Notes: a model not told the origin generated them from the sequence alone. Shown: positions 44,934-55,500, counted from the stretch's first letter. The stretch: 64,000 nucleotides of DNA from Candidatus Schekmanbacteria bacterium (GCA_016219965.1 JACRJM010000007.1:186001-250000), one strand, 5' to 3'. Numbers and translations: made by a program.

Positions 44934-45389
44934 TCAGCTTTTAATCTCGCTCAGTTTCTTTTCAAGATTCTTCAGGTGCTCTTTCTCAAAGGATATGAAC
45001 TGGGTGCAGAAATCCCTTGTTTCCTTATCATAAGATATTGAGTTAAGCGCTTCATAAAACTTCACAGCGCTTTCCTCAAGCTTTATACCCAATGAAATCG
45101 CATCTTTTTCAGTCATTGCCCTTTTAAGGAACTCTTCTTTGGAAGGAAGTGTCAATCCCGGGAATTTCTCAGACTTAAAACCTGATATATCCCACTCTTC
45201 TCCGGAAATCCTTTCAATCTGCTGCTTAATAAGATTCTGGTGAATCTCTTCTTCTTTTGCGAAGTCTTTGAAAATCTTTTTTACGCTTTCGCTGGATGAG
45301 ACATCTGACGCCCACCTGAAAAATTCCCATGCATACTTTTCAGCCTGAATAGCCCTGACAAGCTCCTCTATCATTTGTTCACTTTGCAT
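44934..45389 (-). CDS. Ferritin-like diiron protein (rubrerythrin domain)
   Basis: About 151 residues. A four-helix bundle with metal-ligand motifs: Glu near the N-terminus (AIQAEKYAWEFF), E-x2-H in EEEIHQNL, Glu in LEESAVKFYE and E-x2-H in EKEHLKNLE. There is no C-terminal rubredoxin, so it is the short rubrerythrin-like type, probably an oxidative-stress or iron protein. The frame is open upstream to 45476. A short tandem repeat GTGAACAAATG covers two possible starts (45389 and 45374), each preceded by AAGTGA. Confidence 0.82.
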   Translation of the reverse strand: MQSEQMIEELVRAIQAEKYAWEFFRWASDVSSSESVKKIFKDFAKEEEIHQNLIKQQIERISGEEWDISGFKSEKFPGLTLPSKEEFLKRAMTEKDAISLGIKLEESAVKFYEALNSISYDKETRDFCTQFISFEKEHLKNLEKKLSEIKS

Positions 45390-45612
45390 TTGTTCACTTC
45401 GCTCTGTCACAAAAGACCCTCCCGCAGTAAATAACACTCTCCACAGTAAGTTCAGAGACATTCGCTCATTAAGCATTTCTAATAAGCATTTCCAATGTCT
45501 TCGAGCTTTAATGAAGTATATAATATATCAAACAAAAAAAACTTTACAATGAATATCTCAATGAGTATTGATTAGCAGATAGAAGTATATATTGTTCACT
45601 TAAGGAGACTCT

Positions 45613-46449
45613 ATGTTTAAAAATATCCTGATACCTCTTGATAATTCTTCCTACAGCACGACTTCCCGCAAATTTGCACTCTGGTTCGCATCGAAGTTTT
45701 CATCAAGGCTTTATGGACAGCATGTTATTGATCTCATAACCCTTGAAGGACCTTTCTTGCATGACCTATCAGGCTCAATGGGATTCGAGCCATATCTTAA
45801 CCTTTCCATAAAAATGAAAGAGGTTCTCGAATCAAGGGGGAAAGAGATTCTAAATGATTTTAAAGATGAATGTGATAAATCGAATGTGGCATCTGAAAGC
45901 TACCTTGACACGGGTATTATCTCTAACGAAATATGCAACAGGGCAAAAATGGCAGACCTTGTCGTGCTTGCCCAGAAGGGGATAAATGCCATGTTCGAAA
46001 GGGGGATGCTTGGCTCTATCACAGAAACAGTAGTAAGGAAATGCCCGAAGCCTGTGCTTCTTACTCCGGGAGAATTCAGAGATATAAGAAAAGCTCTCCT
46101 TTGCTATGATGGAAGCAACTATGCTGGTCAGGCGATGCAGACAGCAGCCGAGTTCGCTTCACAGACAGGGATTTCGCTTACCATATTAAATGCAGGGAAA
46201 GATAAAGAAGAGGGAATGAGAACCCTTAATGAGGCAAAGAAATATTTTGAATCATATAGTATAAATTCTGAGTTTGTCTTTGTAGAAGGACACGCAAATG
46301 AAGCAATCGTCGATTATTCGAAGAAAAACGGCATAGACCTCATATTCATGGGAGCATACGGCCATAGCAGGATAATAGAGATGGTCATAGGAAGCACCAC
46401 AGAATATGTATTGCGCAATACAGATTGTGCTGTCCTCGTAAGGAGATAA
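45613..46449 (+). CDS. Universal stress protein with two Usp domains
   Basis: A 278-residue protein with two tandem UspA domains. The first (about 1-148) has ILIPLDNSS and the [17 protein letters not shown] end. The second (about 150-278) ends with [22 protein letters not shown], i.e. the ATP-type G-x2-G-x9-G-S/T motif. A good ribosome site (AAGGAG) precedes the ATG. The following gene is clpB, 28 bases away. Confidence 0.93.
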   Translation: MFKNILIPLDNSSYSTTSRKFALWFASKFSSRLYGQHVIDLITLEGPFLHDLSGSMGFEPYLNLSIKMKEVLESRGKEILNDFKDECDKSNVASESYLDTGIISNEICNRAKMADLVVLAQKGINAMFERGMLGSITETVVRKCPKPVLLTPGEFRDIRKALLCYDGSNYAGQAMQTAAEFASQTGISLTILNAGKDKEEGMRTLNEAKKYFESYSINSEFVFVEGHANEAIVDYSKKNGIDLIFMGAYGHSRIIEMVIGSTTEYVLRNTDCAVLVRR

Positions 46450-46477
46450 CGAGAGAAACGAGAAGGAGGGAAGAGAA

Positions 46478-49090
46478 TTGAATTTCGATAAATTCACTAT
46501 CAAAGCCCAGGAGGCAATAAGAGAAGCCCAGCAAATTGCGGAGAAGAACGAACAACAGCAGATAGAGGTGGAACACCTGCTTGTTGCGCTCCTAACCCAA
46601 CAGTCCCAGCAGGAAGGAATCGTAATACCCATACTTCAGAGGCTTGGCGCTGACCCGCGGATTGTAATTGAAAGGCTTGAAGAGGAGATAAAGAAATTCC
46701 CGAAAGTATATGGCGGTGCCGCAGGACAGGTCTATATCTCGCCAAGACTTAACGCTGTTCTTGAGAATGCCTTTAAAGAAGCAGAGAGGCTGAAAGATGA
46801 GTATGTGAGCACTGAACATATCCTGCTCGCCATTGCAGATGAAAAAAACGGTAAGGCTTCAAAAATACTCGCATCCTTAGGCGTAACGAAAGACTCCATA
46901 TTCAAAGTACTCGTAAACATAAGAGGAACGCAGAGGGTAACAGACCAGAACCCGGAAGACAAATACCAGGCAATAAAAAGATACAGCCGCGACCTGACAG
47001 AACTTGCCCGGAAAGGGAAGCTCGACCCTGTAATTGGACGCGATGACGAGATAAGGCGCGTTGTGCAGGTGCTTTCACGGAGGACAAAGAACAATCCCGT
47101 GCTCATCGGAGAACCAGGTGTTGGGAAAACTGCGATCGCAGAAGGCCTGGCACGCAGAATAGTCGAAGGCGACATACCTGAAGGGCTAAAGAACAAGACT
47201 CTTGTCGCACTCGACATGGGCGCCCTTATCGCAGGAGCAAAATACCGCGGAGAATTTGAAGACAGGTTGAAAGCGGTCTTAAAAGAGATCACCGAAGGCG
47301 AAGGAAAGATAATCCTTTTTATAGATGAGCTTCACACTCTTGTCGGAGCAGGGGCAGCGGAGGGAGCAATCGATGCATCTAATATGTTGAAGCCCGCGCT
47401 TGCCCGCGGAGAGTTAAAATGCATCGGCGCCACAACCCTTGATGAATACAGGAAATATATAGAGAAAGATGCCGCCCTCGAAAGAAGGTTCCAGCCTGTC
47501 CTTATAAAGGAACCAACGGTTGAAGATAGTATCGCTATATTGCGCGGTCTTAAGGAAAGATATGAGATTCATCATGGGGTAAAGATAAAGGACTCCGCCA
47601 TAGTTGCAGCGGCAACCCTCTCAGACAGGTACATCTCTGACAGATTCCTCCCCGACAAGGCCATAGACCTCATAGATGAGTCTGCGTCAAAACTTCGCAT
47701 AGAGATAGACAGCATGCCCACCGAGATAGACGAGATAAACCGCCGCATGACGCAGATGGAAATAGAAAGACAGGCGCTTAAAAGAGAGAAGGACCGGGCA
47801 TCGGAAATAGCGCTTGAAAAACTTGAAAAAGAGCTATCAGAGCTGCGGGAAAAGATCGGGGTAATGAAACTGCACTGGGAAAATGAGAAAAAGAAGATAG
47901 GAAAAATAAGAGCGCTCAAAGAAAACATTGAAAGGGTGAAGACAGAGGCTGACAAGGCACAAAGAGAAGGCAACTTAGAAAGAACATCCGAGCTTAGATA
48001 CGGAGAGCTTGTTAAACTCACAAAAGAGCTTGATGGGGAAAGCAGTGCGCTTGCAAAGCTTCAGGAAACACAGAAATTCCTGAAAGAAGAAGTGGATGAA
48101 GAAGATGTGGCGGAAGTCGTATCAAAATGGACAGGGATTCCTGTCTCCAGGATGTTAGAAGGAGAAAAGGCAAAACTCATCCATATGGAGGAGCGTTTAA
48201 GACAACGCGTCGTGGGGCAGGACCATGCCATAGAAGCAATATCAAGGGCTGTAAGACGTGCCCGCGCCGGTCTTCAGGACACTAACCGCCCAATCGGCTC
48301 ATTCATATTCTTAGGACCCACCGGCGTCGGAAAGACAGAGCTTGCGCGGGCGCTTGCAGAATTTCTCTTCGATAATGAACAGAACATGGTACGGATAGAC
48401 ATGTCTGAATATATGGAAAGACATTCTGTCGCCCGTCTTATAGGGGCGCCTCCCGGCTATGTCGGCTACGAAGAGGGAGGAATGCTCACCGAAGCAGTAA
48501 GAAGAAAACCATACTCGGTCATTCTATTTGACGAGATCGAGAAGGCCCATCAGGATGTCTTCAATCTCCTTCTTCAGGTGTTGGACGAGGGAAGGCTTAC
48601 AGACGGTCATGGCAAGACAGTGGATTTCAAGAACACAGTGATAATCATGACATCAAACATCGGAAGCCAGTGGATAGTGGAGCTTGGAGACAAACAATAT
48701 GAAGAGATGTCGCGCAGGATAAACGAGGCTTTAAAACAGAACTTCAGACCAGAATTTTTAAACAGGATAGATGAGATAGTCATATTCCACTCCCTTACAC
48801 GTGACAACATCTTGAAGATAGTCGACATCCAGGCAAGTCTACTCAGAAAACATTTGAAAGAAAGAAACATTGATATTGAGATTTCAGATTCTGCAAAGGA
48901 ATTCCTTCTCTCCGAAGGGTTTGATGAATCCTTTGGCGCAAGACCGTTAAAGCGTGTGATCCAGCGCCGCATACAGGATGCCCTTGCATTAAAGATACTT
49001 GAAGGGGAATTCAAGGATGGAGATATTGTCAGCATAGACACTGATAAGAAAAAAGGGGAGTTGATATTTACAAAAACAACCATACAATAA
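46478..49090 (+). CDS. clpB: ATP-dependent disaggregase ClpB
   Basis: An 870-residue AAA+ protein that rescues aggregates together with DnaK. N-domain 1-145, first AAA+ with [15 protein letters not shown] (about 205-220), a long middle coiled coil (about 410-525) that identifies it as ClpB rather than ClpA/C, then second AAA+ with [14 protein letters not shown] and a C-terminal segment with [20 protein letters not shown]. The start is TTG at 46478, with AGGAGGG upstream, right after uspA. Length is normal. Confidence 0.96.
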   Translation: MNFDKFTIKAQEAIREAQQIAEKNEQQQIEVEHLLVALLTQQSQQEGIVIPILQRLGADPRIVIERLEEEIKKFPKVYGGAAGQVYISPRLNAVLENAFKEAERLKDEYVSTEHILLAIADEKNGKASKILASLGVTKDSIFKVLVNIRGTQRVTDQNPEDKYQAIKRYSRDLTELARKGKLDPVIGRDDEIRRVVQVLSRRTKNNPVLIGEPGVGKTAIAEGLARRIVEGDIPEGLKNKTLVALDMGALIAGAKYRGEFEDRLKAVLKEITEGEGKIILFIDELHTLVGAGAAEGAIDASNMLKPALARGELKCIGATTLDEYRKYIEKDAALERRFQPVLIKEPTVEDSIAILRGLKERYEIHHGVKIKDSAIVAAATLSDRYISDRFLPDKAIDLIDESASKLRIEIDSMPTEIDEINRRMTQMEIERQALKREKDRASEIALEKLEKELSELREKIGVMKLHWENEKKKIGKIRALKENIERVKTEADKAQREGNLERTSELRYGELVKLTKELDGESSALAKLQETQKFLKEEVDEEDVAEVVSKWTGIPVSRMLEGEKAKLIHMEERLRQRVVGQDHAIEAISRAVRRARAGLQDTNRPIGSFIFLGPTGVGKTELARALAEFLFDNEQNMVRIDMSEYMERHSVARLIGAPPGYVGYEEGGMLTEAVRRKPYSVILFDEIEKAHQDVFNLLLQVLDEGRLTDGHGKTVDFKNTVIIMTSNIGSQWIVELGDKQYEEMSRRINEALKQNFRPEFLNRIDEIVIFHSLTRDNILKIVDIQASLLRKHLKERNIDIEISDSAKEFLLSEGFDESFGARPLKRVIQRRIQDALALKILEGEFKDGDIVSIDTDKKKGELIFTKTTIQ

Positions 49091-49104
49091 TAAATGTAAG
49101 GGAA

Positions 49105-49173
49105 AACCACAGAGTGTTCTGAGATTCTGCTGGTTAAATAATGTATATATTTCTCTCTGTGTCCTCTGTGGTT
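49105..49173. repeat. Inverted repeat with CCTCTGTGGTT motif
   Basis: AACCACAGAG at 49105-49114 and its complement CTCTGTGGTT at 49164-49173, with 49 bases between. The TCTCTGTGTCCTCTGTGGTTA string is a short dispersed repeat found in many bacterial genomes. It may also act as a transcript-end structure for clpB. Confidence 0.45.
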
Positions 49174-49209
49174 AAGATTGGTTTTTAACCATTAAAATGG
49201 GGGATAGTC

Positions 49210-49461
49210 ATGGAAGAAAAAGAAATCGGATATATCACTGATTATTTCCACAAGATTGATGTTGCAGCAATAAAGATCACAGCAGAAGGGATTGCCGTGG
49301 GAGACAGGATTCACATAAAAGGACACACAACTGATTTTGAGCAGACAGTGGATTCAATACAGATCGAGCATGCCGCAGTCCAGAAAGCCAATAAAGGCGA
49401 TGATGTAGGAATCAAAATCAAAGACCGCGTCAGACAGTATGACAAGGTTTATAAGTTATAA
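49210..49461 (+). CDS. Small EF-Tu domain-2-like protein
   Basis: An 83-residue beta-barrel protein: VGDRIHIKGHTTDFEQTVDSIQ and KGDDVGIKIKDRVRQYDKVYKL match the small translation elongation factor-like (domain 2) family often seen next to U32 peptidases or translation genes. It has no G-domain, so it is not a GTPase. A ribosome site (GGGGGAT) precedes the ATG. Confidence 0.8.
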   Translation: MEEKEIGYITDYFHKIDVAAIKITAEGIAVGDRIHIKGHTTDFEQTVDSIQIEHAAVQKANKGDDVGIKIKDRVRQYDKVYKL

Positions 49462-49464
49462 ATC

Positions 49465-51672
49465 TTACTTAACCGTAACCTCCCCCGACACATCTACGTT
49501 ATTGTTTTCATCTGCTTCGACTATGGCTTCGCCGCTGTCGCAGAAGGCTTTGATATAGTATTTTCCTTTTGCTTCTTTCTTTGGCACTTTCCATTTCAGG
49601 GTAATCTTTGCAGACTTTCCGGTTTTAAGAGCTTGTACGGATTTTGTCCCAATCAAAGTATCTGAGCTTAGTGAACCAGCATCTGTGTTATTATTGTCAG
49701 ACAAATAGAAATTAATATTTGAAGTGCCTGCCTTAGCTTTGACTTTGTTCTTGATAGCAGCCGTTAAGAAATAACTGCTTCCTTTTATCACTGTCTTTGG
49801 AGATTTAACATTCGTCACTGTAAGATCAGGAAAACTTGTATCTATATTAGAAACTTCAATTATACGAAGTCCACCGTAACCATCAGCAATATAAACCTTG
49901 GAACCAGAGACAAATATTTTCTGTGCAGAATTGGGAGTATTATATGTTCCAAGAAACTTAGGAGAAGACGGATTTGATACATCTATTATGTGAAGCCCTG
50001 CTTCTCCGTCAGCTACATATGCCGTAGTGCCGAAAATAAAAATGTCATTAACCCACCAGCCAAGATTATCATACGAACCACGAAACACGAGCAAAGCAGG
50101 GTTAGATACATCAATTATCTGAAGACTATCATTACCAGCCACATATGCAGTTGTGCCGGAAACATAGACCGCTTGAGCAGAGCCATGATTACCAAAATAT
50201 GAACCAAGAGGCAGAGGCGAAGATGAATCTGACACATCTATTATCTGAAGAGCTGATTCACCATCCACCGCATATACAGTTTTACCGGATACATATACGT
50301 CGGAAGCGGTCATATTATAGTATGCACTACTAAACACTAAAGATGCAGGTTTCAATACATCTATTATCTCAACCCCTGCATAATCTGCTACATACGCAGT
50401 ATTACCGGAAACATGCACACTATTAGCCGAGATACGCGTAGGGTATTCCCCAAGAGACACTGGAGAAGATGGATTAGATACGTCTATCATTTGAAGACCG
50501 GAATCACCATCAGCTACATATGCTTTATTTCCTTTAACATATACCCCCTGAGCGTAGCCGGGCGTATCATATGAACCAAGTAACTCAGGTAACCTCGGTT
50601 TCGATACGTCAATTATATGAAGACCTGTATCTCCATCAGTTACATATGCCTTAGTTCCCGACACATATACATCATTTGCATTAATAGAAGGCTCATTGTA
50701 TGCCCCAATCAATACTGCTGAAGAAATATCTGATACATCTATTATCTGAAGGCCCCCTGAACCAGCTACATATGTTTTCGTGCCTGATACATATATACCA
50801 TAAGTCGAGAATGGAGGACCATATGAGCTAAGAAGAACTGGTGCAGCAGGATTTGAAAAGTCTATTATCTCAAGACCTAAATACTCATGAGCTACGTATG
50901 CTGTAGTGCCGGAAACGTATATACCATTAGCATAGCTTGCTGGTGTATAGTAGGATCCAAGAATCACTGGGGCGAATGGATCTGACACATCTATTATATA
51001 AATACCTTTGTAACTAACTACATATGCTACAGCACCGGATACATATACATTCCGGGCAACATATATATGCAATGAGCTAAGAAGCACAGGAGAAGACGGA
51101 TTTGATATATCCATTATCATAAGGCCCAAACCGTCATCAGCTACATATGCTGTGTTACCCGATACATATACACCATTAGTCCAGTTGGTATCGTATGAAC
51201 CGATAATTACCGGAGAAGATGGATTTGATACATCTATTATCTGAAAGCCTGAATAACCATCTGCCACATATGCCGTTGTACCGGAAACATAGACACTATC
51301 AGCGTAGCCGGGAGTATCGACTAATCCAAGTAGCTTAGGTGATGAAGGCTTTGATGCATCGATAATTATCAACCCTGCGGTCTGTGCTGCCAAATATACA
51401 GTCTTGCCGGAAATAAAAATATCTGCTGTTTCATTTTTGGTTCCATAGCTCCCAACCCTAATAGGTTCCAATGGATTTGAAACATCAAGTACAACGAAGC
51501 CGCTTGACGTTGCGACATAGGCATAGTTGTCTTTTACAACTACATCCCTATATGCACCTCCAAAAAAACCCAAATCTTTAAAATTAACCCCAGCACTCGG
51601 TGAATTAAATGCAAGAAAAATAAAAACAATCAGAAACAAAAAAAATCTTTTGGTTGGAAAAATTTTCCTCAT
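49465..51672 (-). CDS. LVIVD-repeat beta-propeller surface protein
   Basis: About 735 residues. A signal peptide (KRFFLFLIVFIFLAF, cleavage after an Ala), then 14 LVIVD-type repeats of about 42 residues (core VYVSGTTAYVAD...GLQIIDVSNPSSP), then a CARDB-like domain at the C-terminus (about 635-735, LTVTNVKSPKTVIKGSSYF...DENNNV). Fourteen repeats would build two seven-bladed propellers; that is inferred. The ATG at 51672 is chosen because it gives a proper signal; AGGGAGGAG directly abuts it. The frame extends upstream to TTG 51726. Probably secreted or surface-bound. Confidence 0.87.
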   Translation of the reverse strand: MRKIFPTKRFFLFLIVFIFLAFNSPSAGVNFKDLGFFGGAYRDVVVKDNYAYVATSSGFVVLDVSNPLEPIRVGSYGTKNETADIFISGKTVYLAAQTAGLIIIDASKPSSPKLLGLVDTPGYADSVYVSGTTAYVADGYSGFQIIDVSNPSSPVIIGSYDTNWTNGVYVSGNTAYVADDGLGLMIMDISNPSSPVLLSSLHIYVARNVYVSGAVAYVVSYKGIYIIDVSDPFAPVILGSYYTPASYANGIYVSGTTAYVAHEYLGLEIIDFSNPAAPVLLSSYGPPFSTYGIYVSGTKTYVAGSGGLQIIDVSDISSAVLIGAYNEPSINANDVYVSGTKAYVTDGDTGLHIIDVSKPRLPELLGSYDTPGYAQGVYVKGNKAYVADGDSGLQMIDVSNPSSPVSLGEYPTRISANSVHVSGNTAYVADYAGVEIIDVLKPASLVFSSAYYNMTASDVYVSGKTVYAVDGESALQIIDVSDSSSPLPLGSYFGNHGSAQAVYVSGTTAYVAGNDSLQIIDVSNPALLVFRGSYDNLGWWVNDIFIFGTTAYVADGEAGLHIIDVSNPSSPKFLGTYNTPNSAQKIFVSGSKVYIADGYGGLRIIEVSNIDTSFPDLTVTNVKSPKTVIKGSSYFLTAAIKNKVKAKAGTSNINFYLSDNNNTDAGSLSSDTLIGTKSVQALKTGKSAKITLKWKVPKKEAKGKYYIKAFCDSGEAIVEADENNNVDVSGEVTVK

Positions 51673-51914
51673 CTCCTCCCTATTATAAATAATTTTATCA
51701 CAAAGCAATATTAATAAAAGTTTCAAAACTGCTTAACGTAAAAGTTATTTATAAATACTATAGTTTCACATATACAAGCATAATTCAATAATCAATACAG
51801 CTATACCAATTTGTTTTTTTTATGTAGCAGAGAACAAAATTAATTAATATGGAAACAGCAGATAGCACTATTTTTTAAGTAGCATTAATGAGTTTACTGT
51901 AATAAAAAAAGTAA

Positions 51915-53609
51915 ATGTTCCTGCCAACAACAAAAGAAGAAGTAAAGAAACTGGGATGGGAAAACCTTGATGTAATCATCGTAACAGGCGACACCTACAT
52001 AGACAGTCCATTCATAGGCGCGGCTGTTATCGGGAAATGCCTTCTGAAATCCGGATACAGGGTTGGCATAATTGCGCAGCCCGATGCCTATAGTGAAATA
52101 GACATTACACGCCTCGGCGAGCCTCAATTGTTCTGGGGAGTGACAGCAGGCTCGCTCGACTCAATGGTAGCCAATTACACTGCCTCAAAGAAAAGAAGAA
52201 AGAGCGATGACTTCACGCCGGGAGGGATAAACGACAGAAGACCTGACAGGGCAGGTATTGCTTATACAAATCTTATAAGAAAATATTTCAAGGGCACAAA
52301 ACCAATAGTGCTTGGCGGCATCGAGGCAAGTTTAAGAAGGATAGCCCACTATGATTACTGGGATAATAAAATCCGCAAATCCATATTGTTCGATGCAAAG
52401 GCTGATGTGCTGGTCTATGGAATGGGTGAAAAAGCGGTAATCGAGCTTGCAGAGAAATTAAAGGCAAAGAACGAATTAAAAGATATTCGCGGCATCTGCT
52501 ATATATCAAAAGAACTTATAGACGGCTATATAGTTCTTCCCTCAGCAGAAGAGGTGAAAAAAGACAAAGATAAATTCACAGAGATGTTCAGCACTTTTTA
52601 TATTAATAATGATCCAATAACAGGCAAGGGATTATGCCAGAAGCAGGACACAAGATATCTGGTACAGAACCCACCGGCACATTGGCTTACAGAAAAAGAG
52701 CTGGATAAAATTTACGGCATGGAATTTGAAAGGGAAGTCCATCCCTATTATCGAAAGCTTGGGAATGTGAGGGCGCAGGATACGATAAAGTTCTCGATCA
52801 CCACCCACCGCGGATGTTTCGGGGAATGCAATTTCTGTTCAATCTCTGTCCATCAGGGGAAAACCGTAATATCAAGAAGCCCGCAGTCAATTGTAAGAGA
52901 AGCGGAGAAAATTGCGAAACTTCCGGATTTCAAAGGATACATACTTGATGTTGGCGGCCCCACTGCAAACATGTACGGCATCGAGTGCAGTAAAAAAATA
53001 AAATCAGGAAGCTGTCAGAATAAACGCTGCATGTATCCGAAAATCTGCGCATCATTGAATGTATGCCATAAAGGACAGATAGATTTACTGCGCAAGCTCA
53101 AAAAAGTGCAGGGAGTGAAAAAGATTTTCATCGCATCAGGGATAAGGCATGACATGGTGGTAGAAGATGAAAAATACGGAAACGATTATCTTCACGAAAT
53201 AATCAGCTCACATACATCGGGACAGCTAAAGATCGCCCCTGAACATACAGAGGACAATGTCCTTGCCGCAATGGGGAAGACCGGAAAAAAATACCTCAAG
53301 GAATTCAAAGAAAGATTTTATGCCATCAACAGCAAGGCAGGGAAACAACAGTTTCTTACTTATTACATAATCGCCGCCCATCCCGGATGCGATGAAAAGG
53401 ACATGAGAAAGCTCAAAGATTTCACGGCAAGGGAACTCAAAATAACGCCGGAGCAGGTGCAGATTTTCACTCCAACGCCTTCGACATTCTCGACACTCAT
53501 GTATTACACAGGCAAAGATCCATTCACAGGTAAAACAATATTCGTTGAAAGAGATATCAAGAGGAAAGAAAGACAGAAAGAAATTATTGTCACCGGAAGA
53601 GCGAACTGA
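51915..53609 (+). CDS. YgiQ family radical SAM protein
   Basis: A 564-residue radical SAM protein. The N-terminal region contains VIIVTGDTYIDSPFIGAAVI, as in YgiQ; the [4Fe-4S] motif is CFGECNFC (C-x3-C-x2-C) after THRG. A cysteine cluster follows at about residues 357-375 (GIECSKKIKSGSCQNKRCMYP, shortened here), typical of the family, and the C-terminus ends with QVQIFTPTPSTFSTLMYYTG. Function in the cell is not established. Confidence 0.92.
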   Translation: MFLPTTKEEVKKLGWENLDVIIVTGDTYIDSPFIGAAVIGKCLLKSGYRVGIIAQPDAYSEIDITRLGEPQLFWGVTAGSLDSMVANYTASKKRRKSDDFTPGGINDRRPDRAGIAYTNLIRKYFKGTKPIVLGGIEASLRRIAHYDYWDNKIRKSILFDAKADVLVYGMGEKAVIELAEKLKAKNELKDIRGICYISKELIDGYIVLPSAEEVKKDKDKFTEMFSTFYINNDPITGKGLCQKQDTRYLVQNPPAHWLTEKELDKIYGMEFEREVHPYYRKLGNVRAQDTIKFSITTHRGCFGECNFCSISVHQGKTVISRSPQSIVREAEKIAKLPDFKGYILDVGGPTANMYGIECSKKIKSGSCQNKRCMYPKICASLNVCHKGQIDLLRKLKKVQGVKKIFIASGIRHDMVVEDEKYGNDYLHEIISSHTSGQLKIAPEHTEDNVLAAMGKTGKKYLKEFKERFYAINSKAGKQQFLTYYIIAAHPGCDEKDMRKLKDFTARELKITPEQVQIFTPTPSTFSTLMYYTGKDPFTGKTIFVERDIKRKERQKEIIVTGRAN

Positions 53610-53646
53610 TATTTGCGCGATTTCTTTTTACTGCGCACATTTACGG

Positions 53647-54393
53647 TCAACCGATATTTTCATCGATGTATGAGCCAAGAGCAATTTTTCTCAGTTCATG
53701 AAGGCTTGATGTATCATTAGGGTAATTAACGGTAGTCACTTTAAAATCTATCTCCCCCACGCCAGCGACATTTATTTTCGATAATTTTTCTTTTATCTGA
53801 TATTTGAGGCTTTTTGTACCTTTCTCATCAACGGATGGAATGATGCATACATAGGTTTCAGGCGTATAGCGGAAAACAGTGTTGTTGCCTGTAATAAACT
53901 CCCTGAAAACTTTTGTTGCAGCACAGATTATTTCATTGCCGGTTTTATACCCAAATTCCTTATCTGTTTCGAGCAGGTCTTTTATCTCTACCACTACTAT
54001 TGAAAAAGGAGCTGAAGAAGCCTGTGCTCTTTTAAACTGCATTGCAAGACAGTCTTCAAAATGTTCTCTGGCACCAAAAGAAAGAAGACTTTCCCTGATG
54101 GATTCTTCTTTAAACTGTTCAGCTACAGATCTTTCTTCAAGCACTTTCCTGCGGAATTTCTTTAGCATTGAGCGTGTTTCCGCAACGTAACCAACAAAAA
54201 GAACAGAGAGTATCAGAAATGAATAGAAATAAACTTTGCCGTAAGGAAGACCAAGTATGAGGGTATATTGATAAATTGTTATAAGTGAAAAGAACATGAA
54301 AAAGACAAGGAGGAAAAGCATCAAAGACAGAAGCTGCCAACTTCTTTTTTCTATGTCTTCAATCTTTTCTTCTTTTTTTGCCATCTCTCCCAA
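53647..54393 (-). CDS. Membrane protein with degenerate GGDEF domain
   Basis: A 248-residue protein. Two transmembrane helices (about 20-45 and 52-70), a short coiled coil (about 75-100), then a GGDEF-fold domain with FSIVVVEIKDL in the usual FSLL-x-D place and NTVFRYTPETYVCIIP where active cyclases have R-x-GGEEF. The GG(D/E)EF residues are thus absent. It is probably not a diguanylate cyclase; it may bind nucleotide or act as a scaffold. The Met at codon 4 is an alternative start. Confidence 0.8.
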   Translation of the reverse strand: MGEMAKKEEKIEDIEKRSWQLLSLMLFLLVFFMFFSLITIYQYTLILGLPYGKVYFYSFLILSVLFVGYVAETRSMLKKFRRKVLEERSVAEQFKEESIRESLLSFGAREHFEDCLAMQFKRAQASSAPFSIVVVEIKDLLETDKEFGYKTGNEIICAATKVFREFITGNNTVFRYTPETYVCIIPSVDEKGTKSLKYQIKEKLSKINVAGVGEIDFKVTTVNYPNDTSSLHELRKIALGSYIDENIG

Positions 54394-54510
54394 TCTTAAA
54401 AAATATAAGGAGACTGCAAGATGAAGCTGCTCTATCTCAAATTATAAATAATTCTAACCTGACAGATGGCTTACAAGCAATAGATTCTTGAAGGATTGCA
54501 AAAAGCAGAT

Positions 54511-54546
54511 GAGATCGCCACGCTCCCTGCGGTCTCTCGCGATGAC
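54511..54546. repeat. REP-like palindromic repeat
   Basis: GAGATCGCCACGCTCCCTGC then GGTCTCTCGCGATGAC: outer GATCGC/GCGATG dyad around a GC-rich core. This sequence type (GAGATCGC...GCGATGAC) is widespread as an intergenic repeat in bacterial genomes. Directly upstream of R5. Confidence 0.5.
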
Positions 54547-54566
54547 AAAAAGTATGGGCAGTTTTT

Positions 54567-54688
54567 GCGAATGAGGGATTTGGATGTCAGGCGAGGAAGC
54601 GGAGGATTAGCATACCGGAGCGTACTTTTTGTACGTGAGGATTGCTAACCGAACGCTGACAAAGCATCACGCCAAATCCCTCATTCGC
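54567..54688. repeat. Inverted-repeat element R5, 122 bp
   Basis: Perfect 17-bp terminal repeats: GCGAATGAGGGATTTGG (54567-54583) and its complement (54672-54688). Core CGGAGCGTACTTTTTGTACG near 54619-54638 with an inner hairpin GTAC/GTAC. Same length and layout as R1 and R4. With the REP-like unit it fills most of the 305-base gap at 54394-54698, just downstream of the second bilin-reductase-like cassette. Confidence 0.85.
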
Positions 54689-54698
54689 TACAAACTAC

Positions 54699-55433
54699 TT
54701 AAATTCTTGCGTAGCAAGTCTCCCCCGGTGTCATCTTAATATCCACACCCATCTCTTTCCCAAATCCTGAGTAGAGAGGTATGCAGAGGTTATTGCAGAC
54801 ATCTTTCCACTCGATGCTGAACATCTTAAGAGGTTTGCAGACTTCAAGAATCCCTACATATGGGCAGGGGAAACTTCTCTCACCCGGCTTTACAGTTATT
54901 TCTTCAAAAAGCTGGACAGAACACATTGTTCCGTCAAACGTTGTCGTAAGCGCCAACTCAGGCCCAAAAGATGCTATCTGGACTTTTGCCCTGTGGAGTA
55001 TGGGCATCATTGTGTTTATGTAGTGAGTAATAAACTCTTTCTGTATTCCTTTCTGAACGGCAAAATCTATGGAATTAAGCCATGATTTTGTTAGCGCATC
55101 ATTGAACTTGTGCTGATATGGTCTTTGGTTCGCATATGTCTTGAAAAGAACTTTTAAGGCTTTCCCTATCTGCTCGGAATCAAATTGCGGGAGAGGGAGT
55201 CTCTCTCCTCCTTTGCCTCCACCCATTCCGGTTCCTGCTCCGGCGCCCATTCCTGTTCCCATACCTTCAGGCTTCTGTCCGCCACCCTGAGGCATTCCGC
55301 CTGCCTCTCCGACAGCCATAGCCAGAATAGGGTTTGTAAGAATGGCCGCACTTCCCAGTACACCAGAATACTTCAGAAAATCCCTGCGGGTACTATTTTT
55401 TTCTGAAGCCGTTTCATTTAACTCTTTTTTCAT
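54699..55433 (-). CDS. Tat-exported protein of the second bilin-reductase-like cassette
   Basis: A 244-residue protein with a twin-arginine signal (NSTRRDFLKYSG, then hydrophobic segment to AMA), a Gly/Met-rich linker (about 43-78, with GMGTGMGAG repeats) and a C-terminal domain of about 165 residues. That domain contains MCSVQLFEE, SFPCPYVG, and ends VCNNLCIPLYSGFG ... GETCYARI. The Cys pattern resembles the L-2-amino-thiazoline-4-carboxylic acid hydrolase (ATC_hydrolase)/V4R-like fold, weakly. Third gene of the cassette, 67 bases after the bilin-reductase-like gene. Exported after folding, so a cofactor is likely. Confidence 0.6.
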   Translation of the reverse strand: MKKELNETASEKNSTRRDFLKYSGVLGSAAILTNPILAMAVGEAGGMPQGGGQKPEGMGTGMGAGAGTGMGGGKGGERLPLPQFDSEQIGKALKVLFKTYANQRPYQHKFNDALTKSWLNSIDFAVQKGIQKEFITHYINTMMPILHRAKVQIASFGPELALTTTFDGTMCSVQLFEEITVKPGERSFPCPYVGILEVCKPLKMFSIEWKDVCNNLCIPLYSGFGKEMGVDIKMTPGETCYARI

Positions 55434-55500
55434 AACGTCTCCTTTTTATTAGTAACTGTTGTACGAGTAACCGTTAAAAAAGTTTTAAAGCTGTTCAATG

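Noticed and set aside
49465-51726. CRISPR-like or satellite DNA repeats
   Set aside because: The repeats are protein-level LVIVD units of about 42 residues with variable bases; there are no identical direct repeats with spacers.
53647-54393. Active diguanylate cyclase
   Set aside because: The GG(D/E)EF residues are replaced by TPETYV.
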